Positions 8,992-16,880 of a stretch of DNA of 64,000 nt are shown one piece after another. Numbering within the stretch: the first letter of the stretch is position 1; each line of letters starts with the position of its first letter. Location: assembly GCF_043757465.1 (NCBI RefSeq), contig NZ_JAYVPL010000023.1, positions 1 through 64,000 on the forward strand. Reading direction: 5' to 3'. Source of the stretch: Armatimonas sp043757465. Its GTDB lineage: Bacteria; Armatimonadota; Armatimonadia; Armatimonadales; Armatimonadaceae. The notes beneath the pieces were generated by a model, which ran no database searches, had not been told where the DNA came from, and was given only the letters and a program-made list of their open reading frames with translations. A program made the position numbers and the translations under genes.

Positions 8992-9456
8992 CTAGAAACG
9001 AAGCCGCAGAGAGGGCATGTGAGCGATGATAAGGCCGAGAACTGCTCCCGCAACCACATCGTGGGGATAGTGACGCTTGAGAGTTACCCGGCTATCGGCG
9101 ATTGCGGCAGCTCCCAGATACCAGAGCGCGGCCTCGGTCTTACTTCGGGCTCTGGTTGCGGCTAGCCCGGCAATCGTAAATGCGGCGCTGGCATGGCCGC
9201 TGGGAAAGCTGTCGAAGGTCGAACCATCGGGGCGACGTTCGTGGGACAGATACTTCAGGCTGGTGGCGAGTAGCGTGCTCGTTACCAGTGCCCGTCCCCG
9301 GTCACGCGAGTCCCCTGACAGAACCCCTGCGGCCAGAAACGCCAGGTTGCCTTCGTGCGAGAAAAACTTCGCTGTCGAGTGGTCAAGTAGCCCGGTCTGG
9401 GCATGACTGGGGACGATGGCAAGAGTCGCAAACAAAACGGCTAGCAAGATTCGCAT
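8992..9456 (-). CDS. PAP2 superfamily phosphatase
   Basis: 154 residues. All three motifs of the type 2 phosphatidic acid phosphatase signature are present in order: KYLSHERRP, FPSGH, and SRVTLKRHYPHD. These carry the conserved Arg, Pro-Ser-Gly-His and the catalytic His/Asp. Such enzymes dephosphorylate lipid phosphates such as undecaprenyl pyrophosphate or phosphatidic acid at the membrane. The start at 9456 gives a signal peptide (LLAVLFATLAIVPSHAQ); a longer frame reaches back through the tRNA gene and is rejected. The protein is shorter than most family members and has few strong membrane spans, so it may be a secreted or peripherally attached form. It converges on the outer-surface gene with a 3-nt gap. 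Confidence 0.8.
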   Translation of the reverse strand: MRILLAVLFATLAIVPSHAQTGLLDHSTAKFFSHEGNLAFLAAGVLSGDSRDRGRALVTSTLLATSLKYLSHERRPDGSTFDSFPSGHASAAFTIAGLAATRARSKTEAALWYLGAAAIADSRVTLKRHYPHDVVAGAVLGLIIAHMPSLRLRF

Positions 9457-9475
9457 AGCCACAGTATCCCGTATC

Positions 9476-9504
9476 TTGGCAAATCTCACAAAAGACGATA
9501 GAAT
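9476..9504 (+). promoter_or_regulatory. promoter of tRNA-Ser
   Basis: TTGGCA (9476-9481), a 17-nt spacer and TAGAAT (9499-9504) form a near-consensus housekeeping promoter whose start point would fall a few bases before the tRNA 5' end at 9517. Confidence 0.65.
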
Positions 9505-9516
9505 CAATCCTGTTCT

Positions 9517-9604
9517 GGAGTGGTGTCCGAGTTGGTCGAAGGAGCACGATTGGAAATCGTGTAGGCTGTAAAAGGTCTCGTGGGTTCGAATCCCACTCAC
9601 TCCG
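9517..9604 (+). tRNA. tRNA-Ser (anticodon GGA)
   Basis: An 88-nt cloverleaf: acceptor GGAGTGG pairs with TCACTCC; anticodon stem CACGA/TCGTG encloses the loop TTGGAAA with anticodon GGA; a long class II variable arm follows, as expected for serine; the T arm is GTGGG-TTCGAAT-CCCAC; the discriminator base is G. The terminal CCA is not encoded. GGA reads the UCC and UCU codons. A promoter lies just upstream. Confidence 0.95.
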
Positions 9605-9645
9605 TTCTACAATTCCTTTCGGGGTACAGGAGGACCTGAGCACTG

Positions 9646-11022
9646 TTGCGACGAATCACCTGGGAAAACTCCGTGCAGACCGTCAAGTGCTGGCCTCGCT
9701 GGAAGCGCTTTGCGTTGCTTGCTGTGGTCTCCCCCACCCTTCTTGCGGCCCTGGTCTCACTGGGCTTCTATGCCAACTTGCATCGCACGGCCCAGGCGAT
9801 GTCAGGTACCTCTCTGCCGAAGCTCCCCGTACTTACCAAAACGCAGCGCCTGCTAATCATCGCTCCGCACTGCGATGACGAGACCCTGGGAGCTGGTGGC
9901 CTCATCGCGCAAGCCCGTCAGAGCGGGATTCCCGTCCGGGTGGTTTTTCTCACCAATGGCGATGCCTTCCCCGCCGCCTGTGCCCTCGTCACACGGCGAC
10001 TGCCCACCCGTGCCACGGACTACGTACATCTTGGAGAGCTCCGTCAAAAAGAGGCGCTCAAGGCACTTGCCGCTCTAGGTGTGGGCACGGAGTCGGTGAC
10101 CTTTCTCGGGTACCCTGATCGCGGGCTGAATGCGCTCTGGGAAGATCACTGGCTACCCAGCGCTCCCTACCGCTCTCCCTACACAAACCGTAGCTCGACG
10201 CCACGAGGAGCGTACTGTGGAGCCGCTCTCGTCACGGACATCAAGGGGGTTTTGGAGCAGTTCCGCCCCACCGATGTCTTTGTCACGCATCCCGCCGACG
10301 ATCACATGGATCATAGCATCGGGGCCTCGTTCACGGAGGCCGCACTAGAAGGCACATCACTCAAAAATACTCTACTGCACTACTACATCGTGCACCGGGG
10401 CGACTGGCCGCTTCCACAGGGCTACTCCCCTCAGCTTAATCTTGTCCCGCCCTCCGGGTTTGCGCTCGCGGATACACACTGGCGCTCTTTGGTACTGAGT
10501 CCTGAGACTCAAAAGGCCAAGGAGCGTGCTCTGAACCAGTATTCTTCTCAGCTAGAGCTATGTGGCCGTCAGCTCCGATCATTTCTGAGAGGCAATGAGA
10601 TTTTTGGAGCAACAGTCGAACCCAGTATTGGAACATCGCAAGTTGCGAAAGTGCGAGATGCCCAAGGAGATGATGTGGTGCGCTTCGCAAACCCGGCGAC
10701 AGACCTGACGGCGCTGTCCGCTCAGGTAGAAAACGAGAGTCTTCGGGTTACTCTACAGCTTCGCGGTGCGGCTGCCCCTGGAGTGCGCTATGGGCTTCGA
10801 CTCCGCACCTCGTCGGGAGTTTATCTGGCACGAACCTTGCAGTCTCCACAATTGATACAAACTGGCAAACGCGAGCTCACCTACACGCTTCCTCTTGCAC
10901 AGCTTCGGCTTGGTGAGTCAGGAGCCCTTAACACTCTCTGGCTCTCGGCAGAAACAGGCATGACCACACGCTATATCGTGGACCGAACTGGCTACCGCCG
11001 CTTTATCTTACGCAATCCGTGA
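9646..11022 (+). CDS. PIG-L family deacetylase, membrane-anchored
   Basis: 458 residues. One N-terminal transmembrane segment (about residues 20-45) precedes a LmbE/PIG-L catalytic domain (about 65-300) with the metal-binding motif PHCDDETLGAGG and the second ligand site HPADDHMDH. The family removes acetyl groups from N-acetylglucosaminyl compounds. A C-terminal beta-rich domain of about 110 residues follows (about 345-458), unrecognised. The start is TTG at 9646, preceded by AGGAGG 11 nt upstream; the GTG at residue 10 is an alternative. The anchored, extracytoplasmic arrangement suggests action on cell-surface sugar polymers. The stop overlaps the next gene (GTGA). Confidence 0.8.
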   Translation: MRRITWENSVQTVKCWPRWKRFALLAVVSPTLLAALVSLGFYANLHRTAQAMSGTSLPKLPVLTKTQRLLIIAPHCDDETLGAGGLIAQARQSGIPVRVVFLTNGDAFPAACALVTRRLPTRATDYVHLGELRQKEALKALAALGVGTESVTFLGYPDRGLNALWEDHWLPSAPYRSPYTNRSSTPRGAYCGAALVTDIKGVLEQFRPTDVFVTHPADDHMDHSIGASFTEAALEGTSLKNTLLHYYIVHRGDWPLPQGYSPQLNLVPPSGFALADTHWRSLVLSPETQKAKERALNQYSSQLELCGRQLRSFLRGNEIFGATVEPSIGTSQVAKVRDAQGDDVVRFANPATDLTALSAQVENESLRVTLQLRGAAAPGVRYGLRLRTSSGVYLARTLQSPQLIQTGKRELTYTLPLAQLRLGESGALNTLWLSAETGMTTRYIVDRTGYRRFILRNP

Positions 11023-11411
11023 TTGATTTGCGAAGGAATGTACAGGAACCATTGGAAAAAATAGATTCGCTCAACCGTCGCAACTCACTGCGCCTGCTCT
11101 TCCACGGCCCCATCGTCCTGCGGCGCGCTGGGGAAAAAGAGGCACTGGTGCTTGCCACTATCTGCATGGTAGACATGTTCACCACGCTGCTGTGGGTAAC
11201 CATGGGCTATGCCACGGAAGCTAATCACCTGCTTGCATGGACGTTTGATGTTCACCCGATCACTTTTGTTCTCGTGAAATCCATCTCGTGTATCCCCGCA
11301 GTACTCATGGCCCCTAATCTAGCTCGTCGCCACAAGACCTTCACGATCTGGCTGCTACGGATAATTATTGCTGTCTACGCTCTCACCTATTTCAAGCTCG
11401 CACAATTCTGA
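11019..11411 (+). CDS. DUF5658 family small membrane protein
   Basis: 130 residues with three or four hydrophobic helices and the pattern LVLATICMVDMFTTLLW followed by EANHLLAW, which I associate with DUF5658 (small integral membrane proteins of unknown function). The GTG start overlaps the stop of the PIG-L gene (GTGA), so the two are probably co-translated. The first 45 residues are hydrophilic and cytoplasmic. No catalytic residues are evident. Confidence 0.65.
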   Translation: MIDLRRNVQEPLEKIDSLNRRNSLRLLFHGPIVLRRAGEKEALVLATICMVDMFTTLLWVTMGYATEANHLLAWTFDVHPITFVLVKSISCIPAVLMAPNLARRHKTFTIWLLRIIIAVYALTYFKLAQF

Positions 11412-11424
11412 TATACTGCCCGCT

Positions 11425-12402
11425 GTGAGTGAACCTCTCCTTTCTCTGGAGAACCTGGAAGTCTCGTTTCCCGCCGGATCGGTCGTGCGGGGAGTCTCTC
11501 TTGCGGTAAGCCGTGGGGAAACCCTGGGAATCGTCGGCGAATCAGGATCCGGCAAGACCATGACAGCGCTCTCCGCGCTACGCCTTATCCCCGAGCCGGG
11601 CCGAGTGACGGCGGGGCGTATTCTTTTCGAGGGGCAGGATCTGCTTGCGCTGCCGGAAAAAGACTTGCGCGCGATTCGTGGGGGCCGGATCGCGATGATC
11701 TTTCAGGATCCGATGACCAGCCTCAACCCCGTCTTCTCCATTGGGAATCAAATCGCCGAGTCCGTACGCCTGCACAAGCGTGTCAGCAAGTCTGATGCCT
11801 GGGATGCCGCTGTGGCTGCCCTGCGCCGGGTGCAGATACCCGATCCAGAGCGGCGTGCACGCCAGTATCCCCACGAGCTCTCGGGGGGGATGCGCCAGCG
11901 AGCGATGATTGCCATGGCGCTCGCCTCCGAGCCGGATGTGCTCCTCGCCGACGAACCCACGACGGCGCTGGATGTGACAGTGCAGGCTCAGATACTGACG
12001 CTCATTCGTCAGTTGCAACAAGAGCTCGGCATGGCAGTGATTTTTATTACCCATGATCTTGGTGTCGTCGCTCAGGTCTGTGACCGTGTCGCGGTTCTCT
12101 ACGGTGGTCAGGTCATGGAAGAGGCCGATGTCCACACGCTCTTTTCCAGCCCCAAGCATCCCTACACCCGTGCCTTGCTGGAGTCGCTTCCCGAAAATGC
12201 TCCTAAGAATACGGGAGCCACTGCCGCGCGTCTCAACTTCATTCCAGGGCAGCCGCCCACGCGCCCGAGTGAAGTCAGCGGCTGCCCGTTCCGCCCCCGG
12301 TGCTCTGAAGCCATCGAGAAATGTCACGAGCCACTCCCAACGCGGCTGATCACCAAGGAGCACCTAGTACGCTGCCACCGTGTTCTGGAAGGAGAGCACT
12401 GA
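11425..12402 (+). CDS. oligopeptide/dipeptide ABC transporter ATPase (DppD/OppD type)
   Basis: 325 residues. Walker A is GESGSGKT, the signature is LSGGMRQR, Walker B is VLLADEPTTALD, and the H-loop is in FITHDLG. The C-terminal oligopeptide/dipeptide extension with its cysteine cluster (GCPFRPRC...C...C) is present, as in OppD/DppD. These subunits power peptide (or nickel) import together with OppF/DppF and two permeases. The GTG at 11425 is 7 nt after TATACT (11412-11417), a leaderless start. The partner OppF-type ATPase follows with a 1-nt overlap, but no permease or binding-protein gene is nearby, so those must be encoded elsewhere. Confidence 0.88.
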   Translation: MSEPLLSLENLEVSFPAGSVVRGVSLAVSRGETLGIVGESGSGKTMTALSALRLIPEPGRVTAGRILFEGQDLLALPEKDLRAIRGGRIAMIFQDPMTSLNPVFSIGNQIAESVRLHKRVSKSDAWDAAVAALRRVQIPDPERRARQYPHELSGGMRQRAMIAMALASEPDVLLADEPTTALDVTVQAQILTLIRQLQQELGMAVIFITHDLGVVAQVCDRVAVLYGGQVMEEADVHTLFSSPKHPYTRALLESLPENAPKNTGATAARLNFIPGQPPTRPSEVSGCPFRPRCSEAIEKCHEPLPTRLITKEHLVRCHRVLEGEH

Positions 12403-13364
12403 TGCCAGAGGGATCAGCGCTGCTTGAGGTAGAGAATCTCTCTGTCCAGTTCTCTGTCGGTGGCGGCAAGCTTGTCCGCGCGGTGGACGGGGTTTCCTTC
12501 GCCGTAGCAAAAGGTGAGACCCTGGGAATCGTCGGCGAGTCGGGCTGTGGGAAGTCCACGACAGGCCGGGCGATCCTGCGGCTTTTGCCCAAAGCCGGTG
12601 GCACGGTGCGTTTCGACGGCGACGATGTCCATGCCCTCTCTGGCGATGCGCTTAAGGCACTCCGTCGGCGCGTGCAGATGGTCTTTCAGGATCCCTACGC
12701 GAGTCTCTCCCCGCGCCTTACCGTCGGCCAGCTCGTGCGTGAGCCGCTAGAGATCCACGATATTAAAGGCGATAAGAATACCCGTGTCGAGGAACTGTTG
12801 CGCTCCGTGGGGCTTCCTGATGGGATCGCCAGCCGCTTCCCCCATGCGTTTTCTGGGGGGCAGCGCCAGCGCATCGGGATCGCGCGAGCCCTCGCTCTCA
12901 ACCCCGAACTGATTGTTCTTGATGAGCCTGTCTCCGCACTTGATATCTCCGTACGCGCCCAGGTTGTCAACCTCTTGATGGACTTGCAGCAGGAGCGCGG
13001 GATCACTTATATCTTCATCGGCCACGATCTGGCACTGATTCGGCATATCGCGCACCGGGTTGCCGTTATGTACTTAGGGCGAATTGTCGAAATGGGAACT
13101 GCCGAGGCGATCTATTCCAATCCGCGCCATCCCTACACCCGTTCCCTTCTGGCCTCCGTCCCGCTGCCTGATCCGACCAAGCGCCGCAATAGTGCGCCGC
13201 TGGAAGGTGACCCGCCGTCGCCTCTCAACATCCCCACTGGCTGCCGCTTCCGTACGCGTTGTCCGTTTGCGCAAGCGATCTGTACAGAAAAAGAGCCCAC
13301 ACTCGGTCTGGAAAGCGGCGCTGCCTGTCATTTCTCACAGGAGCTGCCTGTCTGGAATTCTTGA
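12402..13364 (+). CDS. oligopeptide/dipeptide ABC transporter ATPase (DppF/OppF type)
   Basis: 320 residues. Walker A is GESGCGKST, the signature FSGGQRQR, Walker B LIVLDEPVSALD, and the H-loop GHDLALI. The C-terminal extension ends with the Cys-rich CRFRTRCPFA...C...C of the OppF/DppF class. It should form a heterodimer with the preceding ATPase. The ATG at 12402 overlaps the upstream stop (TGATG) with GGAGAG just before, so I reject the longer frame from 12321. Its C-terminal end is followed immediately by the infC promoter. Confidence 0.88.
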   Translation: MPEGSALLEVENLSVQFSVGGGKLVRAVDGVSFAVAKGETLGIVGESGCGKSTTGRAILRLLPKAGGTVRFDGDDVHALSGDALKALRRRVQMVFQDPYASLSPRLTVGQLVREPLEIHDIKGDKNTRVEELLRSVGLPDGIASRFPHAFSGGQRQRIGIARALALNPELIVLDEPVSALDISVRAQVVNLLMDLQQERGITYIFIGHDLALIRHIAHRVAVMYLGRIVEMGTAEAIYSNPRHPYTRSLLASVPLPDPTKRRNSAPLEGDPPSPLNIPTGCRFRTRCPFAQAICTEKEPTLGLESGAACHFSQELPVWNS

Positions 13365-13389
13365 CAGGGTATCTTGCCAGGGATAGAAT
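13361..13389 (+). promoter_or_regulatory. infC promoter
   Basis: TTGACA (13361-13366), a 17-nt spacer and TAGAAT (13384-13389) form a consensus promoter that overlaps the 3' end of the ABC ATPase gene. The start point would be near 13396, giving a leader of about 68 nt that includes a CGTGG-ACTTTA-CCACG hairpin (13420-13435) and a seven-codon ORF (ATG 13439, stop 13460-13462). Confidence 0.75.
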
Positions 13390-13463
13390 GAACCGAACAT
13401 TTTTTTAGGGACTCTTTTTCGTGGACTTTACCACGTCAATGTCAATCAACCTGGAGGTTTAGC

Positions 13464-14306
13464 ATAAGTCATCAACGTGATGCCCGCGGTTTCGACCGCA
13501 ATCGGGACATGGGCCCCCGAGTCAATGAGCGCATCCGCGTTCGAGAAGTCCGTGTTGTCGGCGAGGACGGAGAGCAACTAGGGGTAATGACCCCGCGCGA
13601 AGCGCTGGATGTTGCTCGTAGCAGAGGCATGGATCTGATCGAAGTTGCCCCCACTGCAACTCCTCCGGTCTGCCGCATCATGGATTACGGTAAGTTCAAG
13701 TACGAGCAAGGCAAACGAGACCGTGAAGCCCGCCTGAAACAGCGACAATCCGACATGAAGGGAATAACCATCTCCCCAAAGATGGGTTTTATTGACGATC
13801 ATGACCTGGACATCAAGATCCGAAACTGCGTGAAGTTTCTGGGGGACGGCGATAAGGTTAAGATCACCTTCCGGTTCCGTTCCCGCTGGATGTCGCACCC
13901 TGAGTTTGCACAAGAGGCGATGGCCAAGATCGCAAAGACTGCAGTTGATGCCGGAGTCGGACAGGTCGAGCGCCACCCGCTGATCGAAGGCCGTCAGATG
14001 ATCATGATTCTGTCCCCTTCCAAAGAGGCGATGAAGCGTGCTGCCCAGCGCCTGGAGAGCCGCACCAACGCCAAGCAACATCCCAGTAGCCAGAACAAAT
14101 CCTCTGGTACCGAGTCCACAAAGCCTGCCGAGGACGAGGACGAAGAAGAGGAGCTGGATGACGAGAACTTAGATGAGGACGACGACCTCAATGATGAGGA
14201 TGATGAGGATGACGACGAGAGTCTGGAAGTCAATGCGGAAACGCAAGTCGAAGCTGCTGTAGAGGTCGCTGAGACTGCTGAGACCGTCGAGACGGAAGCC
14301 AAATAG
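13464..14306 (+). CDS. infC: translation initiation factor IF-3, probable AUA start, acidic tail
   Basis: 280 residues if started at ATA 13464; the first ATG in frame is 13509. The core (NERIRVREV..., DLIEVAPTATPPVCRIMDYGK, then the C-domain with KITFRFRGR-like KITFRFRSR) is typical IF-3, which binds the 30S subunit and proofreads the start codon and initiator tRNA. No ATG/GTG/TTG is close to the clear GGAGG (13453-13457), but ATA sits 6 nt after it. IF-3 genes often use non-canonical starts so that IF-3 represses its own synthesis. After residue about 200 there is a tail of 75 residues rich in Asp/Glu, absent from the 180-residue E. coli protein; Myxococcus IF-3 (Dsg) also has a C-terminal extension. 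rpmI and rplT do not follow; a terminator does. Confidence 0.9.
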   Translation: MSHQRDARGFDRNRDMGPRVNERIRVREVRVVGEDGEQLGVMTPREALDVARSRGMDLIEVAPTATPPVCRIMDYGKFKYEQGKRDREARLKQRQSDMKGITISPKMGFIDDHDLDIKIRNCVKFLGDGDKVKITFRFRSRWMSHPEFAQEAMAKIAKTAVDAGVGQVERHPLIEGRQMIMILSPSKEAMKRAAQRLESRTNAKQHPSSQNKSSGTESTKPAEDEDEEEELDDENLDEDDDLNDEDDEDDDESLEVNAETQVEAAVEVAETAETVETEAK

Positions 14307-14310
14307 ATTC

Positions 14311-14345
14311 CCGCCCCGGTAGTTTCCGGGGCGGTTTATTTTTTC
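14311..14345 (+). terminator. intrinsic terminator of infC
   Basis: A perfect 9-bp stem, CCGCCCCGG / CCGGGGCGG with loop TAGTTT, is followed by TTTATTTTTTC. It lies directly after the infC stop, and its T-tract overlaps the stop codon of the convergent ankyrin gene. Confidence 0.9.
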
Positions 14346-15661
14346 TTAGGCTTCGGAGGAGTGGCTGCCCCAAGCGTCAGCGCAGTCACCTGAACTTTCG
14401 AGAGTGCCCAGCTCTCGTTCTCCAGTCCCTCCAAGCCCGTGACCGAGAAACGCAGAACGACGGAATCCGAGCGGTGCGTGAACGTAAAGGCATTTTTGTA
14501 GACCGAATCACGAGGCATGCCACTCTCATCCATGAACAGGCCGAGGCTGTTTCGCTCGTGCGCACCTGTGTAGCCCTTATTGTTTCCTAGTGGGTAGTCC
14601 GCAGGATAGGCTTGGAGAGCGGCGTCTTTGAGTTCCGTGCCGGGATTATAAAAAGTCGTGTGCAGCAGGGTTGGTCCGTTGAGCACGGAGAGATCGAAGA
14701 GATCAGGGCCGTTGCGGGGCGTGCCATTGCCATCCCAAGTACCAACGACAAAAAGCTCAAAAGAAATGCGGAGCGCATTGTGTGTCGGCAGCTTTCCCAG
14801 AGCCAGTCGAACCTCCTGGTTACTTAGCAGCCCCAAAAAACTCCGGTTACCCCGAGGAGTCACTCCGTGCTCCAAGTTGTTCCAGGTACCTCCCAGCGCA
14901 GTGGTCGTCCATTCGGCACCTGTCGCGGCGCGCTCAAAGTGACTCTCATAGGCAGGAAGCTCAAGGCGCGTTGTCAGGGACGCATCCGGCAGCAGCAGCT
15001 CACGCGCCACCAGCCTTGCCTCAACATCAGCGCGCAGCGTCAGGGCACGCTGGAGAAGCTCACGCACACTGTCGTTGCTTGCCACAGCGAGAGGTGTGCG
15101 ACCGTCTTTGGCCCGCTGTGTGGGATCCGCGCCACACGCCAAGAGCCAGAGCAGACTCTCGGTCTGACCGCTCTCTGAGGCGCTGTGGAGGGGCGTGAAG
15201 CCATTGTCGCGCTCCGCATCTACTCGCGCCCCCTTTTCCATCAAGAGCTGACAGATCGCTGTGTGGCCATTGCGTACGGCCTGGTGCAGGGGCGTGAAGC
15301 CCTCGTAGACTTTGGCATTGACATCCGCTCCGAATCTGATGAGCAGGCGTACCATGTCCAAATAACCAAAATAGCTCGCCGACTCCAGGGGCGTGACACG
15401 TCCCTCGGTGCGTCGCGCATCCAAAGTGGCACCATTTGCAACGAAAAATCGTGCGATCTCTAGCTGATTGTGCCAGGCGGCATGGTGGAGCGGGGTATTG
15501 CCTTTCTGATCACGGCTGTTTACCTGAGACGCATCTATGCTCACCAAACGACGGACTTCGTCCAGATTGCCTACGACTGTGGCCGCATGCAGCGGAGGGA
15601 GTATCTCATCTGCAGCAAGGGGCAGTGTCAAAATTCCCAGCGTGAAGGTACGGCGATGCAT
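14336..15661 (-). CDS. secreted ankyrin-repeat protein with C-terminal beta domain
   Basis: 441 residues. It begins with a short signal-like sequence (TFTLGILTLPLAAD), then about five ankyrin repeats (residues 25-205) with the GNTPLHHAA, GFTPLHQAV, GFTPLHSAS and GRTPLAVAS consensus. Residues 230-430 form a beta-rich domain, perhaps a carbohydrate-binding-like sandwich (NRSFLGLLSNQEVRL, FELFVVGTWDGNG). It ends in PPKPKKK. Ankyrin repeats bind proteins; the partner is unknown. The ATG at 15661 lies 6 nt after TATAAC on the minus strand (15668-15673), a leaderless start shared with the divergent propeller gene. Confidence 0.75.
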   Translation of the reverse strand: MHRRTFTLGILTLPLAADEILPPLHAATVVGNLDEVRRLVSIDASQVNSRDQKGNTPLHHAAWHNQLEIARFFVANGATLDARRTEGRVTPLESASYFGYLDMVRLLIRFGADVNAKVYEGFTPLHQAVRNGHTAICQLLMEKGARVDAERDNGFTPLHSASESGQTESLLWLLACGADPTQRAKDGRTPLAVASNDSVRELLQRALTLRADVEARLVARELLLPDASLTTRLELPAYESHFERAATGAEWTTTALGGTWNNLEHGVTPRGNRSFLGLLSNQEVRLALGKLPTHNALRISFELFVVGTWDGNGTPRNGPDLFDLSVLNGPTLLHTTFYNPGTELKDAALQAYPADYPLGNNKGYTGAHERNSLGLFMDESGMPRDSVYKNAFTFTHRSDSVVLRFSVTGLEGLENESWALSKVQVTALTLGAATPPKPKKK

Positions 15662-15667
15662 GATTCT

Positions 15668-15675
15668 GTTATACT
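15668..15675. promoter_or_regulatory. bidirectional overlapping -10 element
   Basis: Plus-strand TATACT (15670-15675) and minus-strand TATAAC (15668-15673) share four base pairs. Each is followed by a start codon after 8 nt (ATG 15684, plus) or 6 nt (ATG 15661, minus). One symmetric element therefore seems to fire both divergent leaderless transcripts. Confidence 0.6.
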
Positions 15676-15683
15676 ATAGTACG

Positions 15684-16880
15684 ATGCAACAAGACAGCAA
15701 CTGGCCAGACTTTCGCGGCCACAAGGGTGATGGTTTTAGTGGCGCCACCGACCTTCCCAAAGAGTGGAACGAAAAGAAAAATGTCCGCTGGAAAACCCCG
15801 GTTCCCGAACACGGCTGGTCGTCGCCCGTAGTCTGGGAGAACCATATCTGGCTTACGGCAGCAACGGAAGACGGCAAAGAGCAGTTCGCCTTGTGTTTCG
15901 AGCGCACCACGGGGAAGCTACTGCAACGGATCTTGGTCTTCCAAAACCCTTCCCCTCAAGCTTTTCCACGAAGTAACAACACGTATGCGTCACCGTCACC
16001 CGTGATTGAGAAGGGTCGTGTCTATGTGCATTTCGGGACATTTGGCACGGCCTGCATTGATACGCGTCGGTTTACTATCCTCTGGACGCGGCGTGACTTA
16101 AATTGTCAGCACGGGCAAGGTCCCGGTTCATCGCCCTTGCTTTTTCAAGATAAACTGATCCTGACCTACGATGGGATGGATGTACAGTACTTAGTTGCCC
16201 TGGAGGCGAAGACGGGCAAGACACTATGGAAGACCCCTCGCAATACGCGGTTTAGCAACAGTGACGGTGATCTGCACAAAGCCTACACAACCCCCTACCT
16301 CCTGAAACGAGGCAGCCAACAGGAGCTAGTGAGTGTGGGTGCCAGTGCGGCCTGTGGGTACGATCCTGGATCTGGCAAAGAGCTCTGGCGTATCCCCCAC
16401 CCTGGCTTCTCGAACGCATCCAGGCCCATCTCCGGCAACGGACTCCTGTTCTTAAACACGGGCTTCAATCGCCCGGAGCTCTGGGCAGTCAAGCTGGATC
16501 GCCCGGACGGTCCGACGCCCGATGACGTTGTTTGGCGCTACACCAAAGGTGTTCCCAATCTGAGCTCGCCGCTTCTGCTGGAGGATCTTCTCTACTTCGT
16601 TGCCGACTCCGAGGTGCTCACGTGCCTAGAGGCTGCAACGGGAAAAGAAGTCTATAAGGAGCGCATCGGGGGGCGTTTTTACGCGTCGCCGGTCTATGCC
16701 GGAGGGCTAATCTATTTATTTAACGAGCGTGGCAAGGCTTGGATTGTTAAGCCAGGTCGAACCCTTAACACGGTCGCGCAGAATGAGCTTGAAATGGGGT
16801 GCCATGCCTCGCCAGCTCTCTGCGGGAAAGCGCTCTATGTTCGAACCAGTACACATCTGTACTGTTTAGAGCGTGTCTGA
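15684..16880 (+). CDS. PQQ-like beta-propeller repeat protein
   Basis: 398 residues. The opening NWPDFRGHKGDGFSG, then WKTPVPEHGWSSPVVW, followed by repeats of the form ALEAKTGKTLWK, is the pattern of PQQ/BamB-type beta-propellers common in Planctomycetes-like genomes. Repeats extend over the whole length, probably eight blades. No PQQ-dehydrogenase catalytic residues could be recognised, so it is probably a scaffold or binding protein rather than an enzyme. Unusually, the start favoured by the promoter (ATG 15684) leaves no signal peptide, and the longer upstream frame offers none either. Its 3' end overlaps ispD tail-to-tail by 15 bp. Confidence 0.75.
   Translation: MQQDSNWPDFRGHKGDGFSGATDLPKEWNEKKNVRWKTPVPEHGWSSPVVWENHIWLTAATEDGKEQFALCFERTTGKLLQRILVFQNPSPQAFPRSNNTYASPSPVIEKGRVYVHFGTFGTACIDTRRFTILWTRRDLNCQHGQGPGSSPLLFQDKLILTYDGMDVQYLVALEAKTGKTLWKTPRNTRFSNSDGDLHKAYTTPYLLKRGSQQELVSVGASAACGYDPGSGKELWRIPHPGFSNASRPISGNGLLFLNTGFNRPELWAVKLDRPDGPTPDDVVWRYTKGVPNLSSPLLLEDLLYFVADSEVLTCLEAATGKEVYKERIGGRFYASPVYAGGLIYLFNERGKAWIVKPGRTLNTVAQNELEMGCHASPALCGKALYVRTSTHLYCLERV

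Noticed and set aside
11425..13364. Complete peptide transporter operon
   Set aside because: Only the two ATPases are present; no permease or binding protein in the window.
13994..14302. 102-residue Ser-rich minus-strand ORF
   Set aside because: Mirror image of the acidic IF-3 tail (GAx codons read as serine); no promoter.
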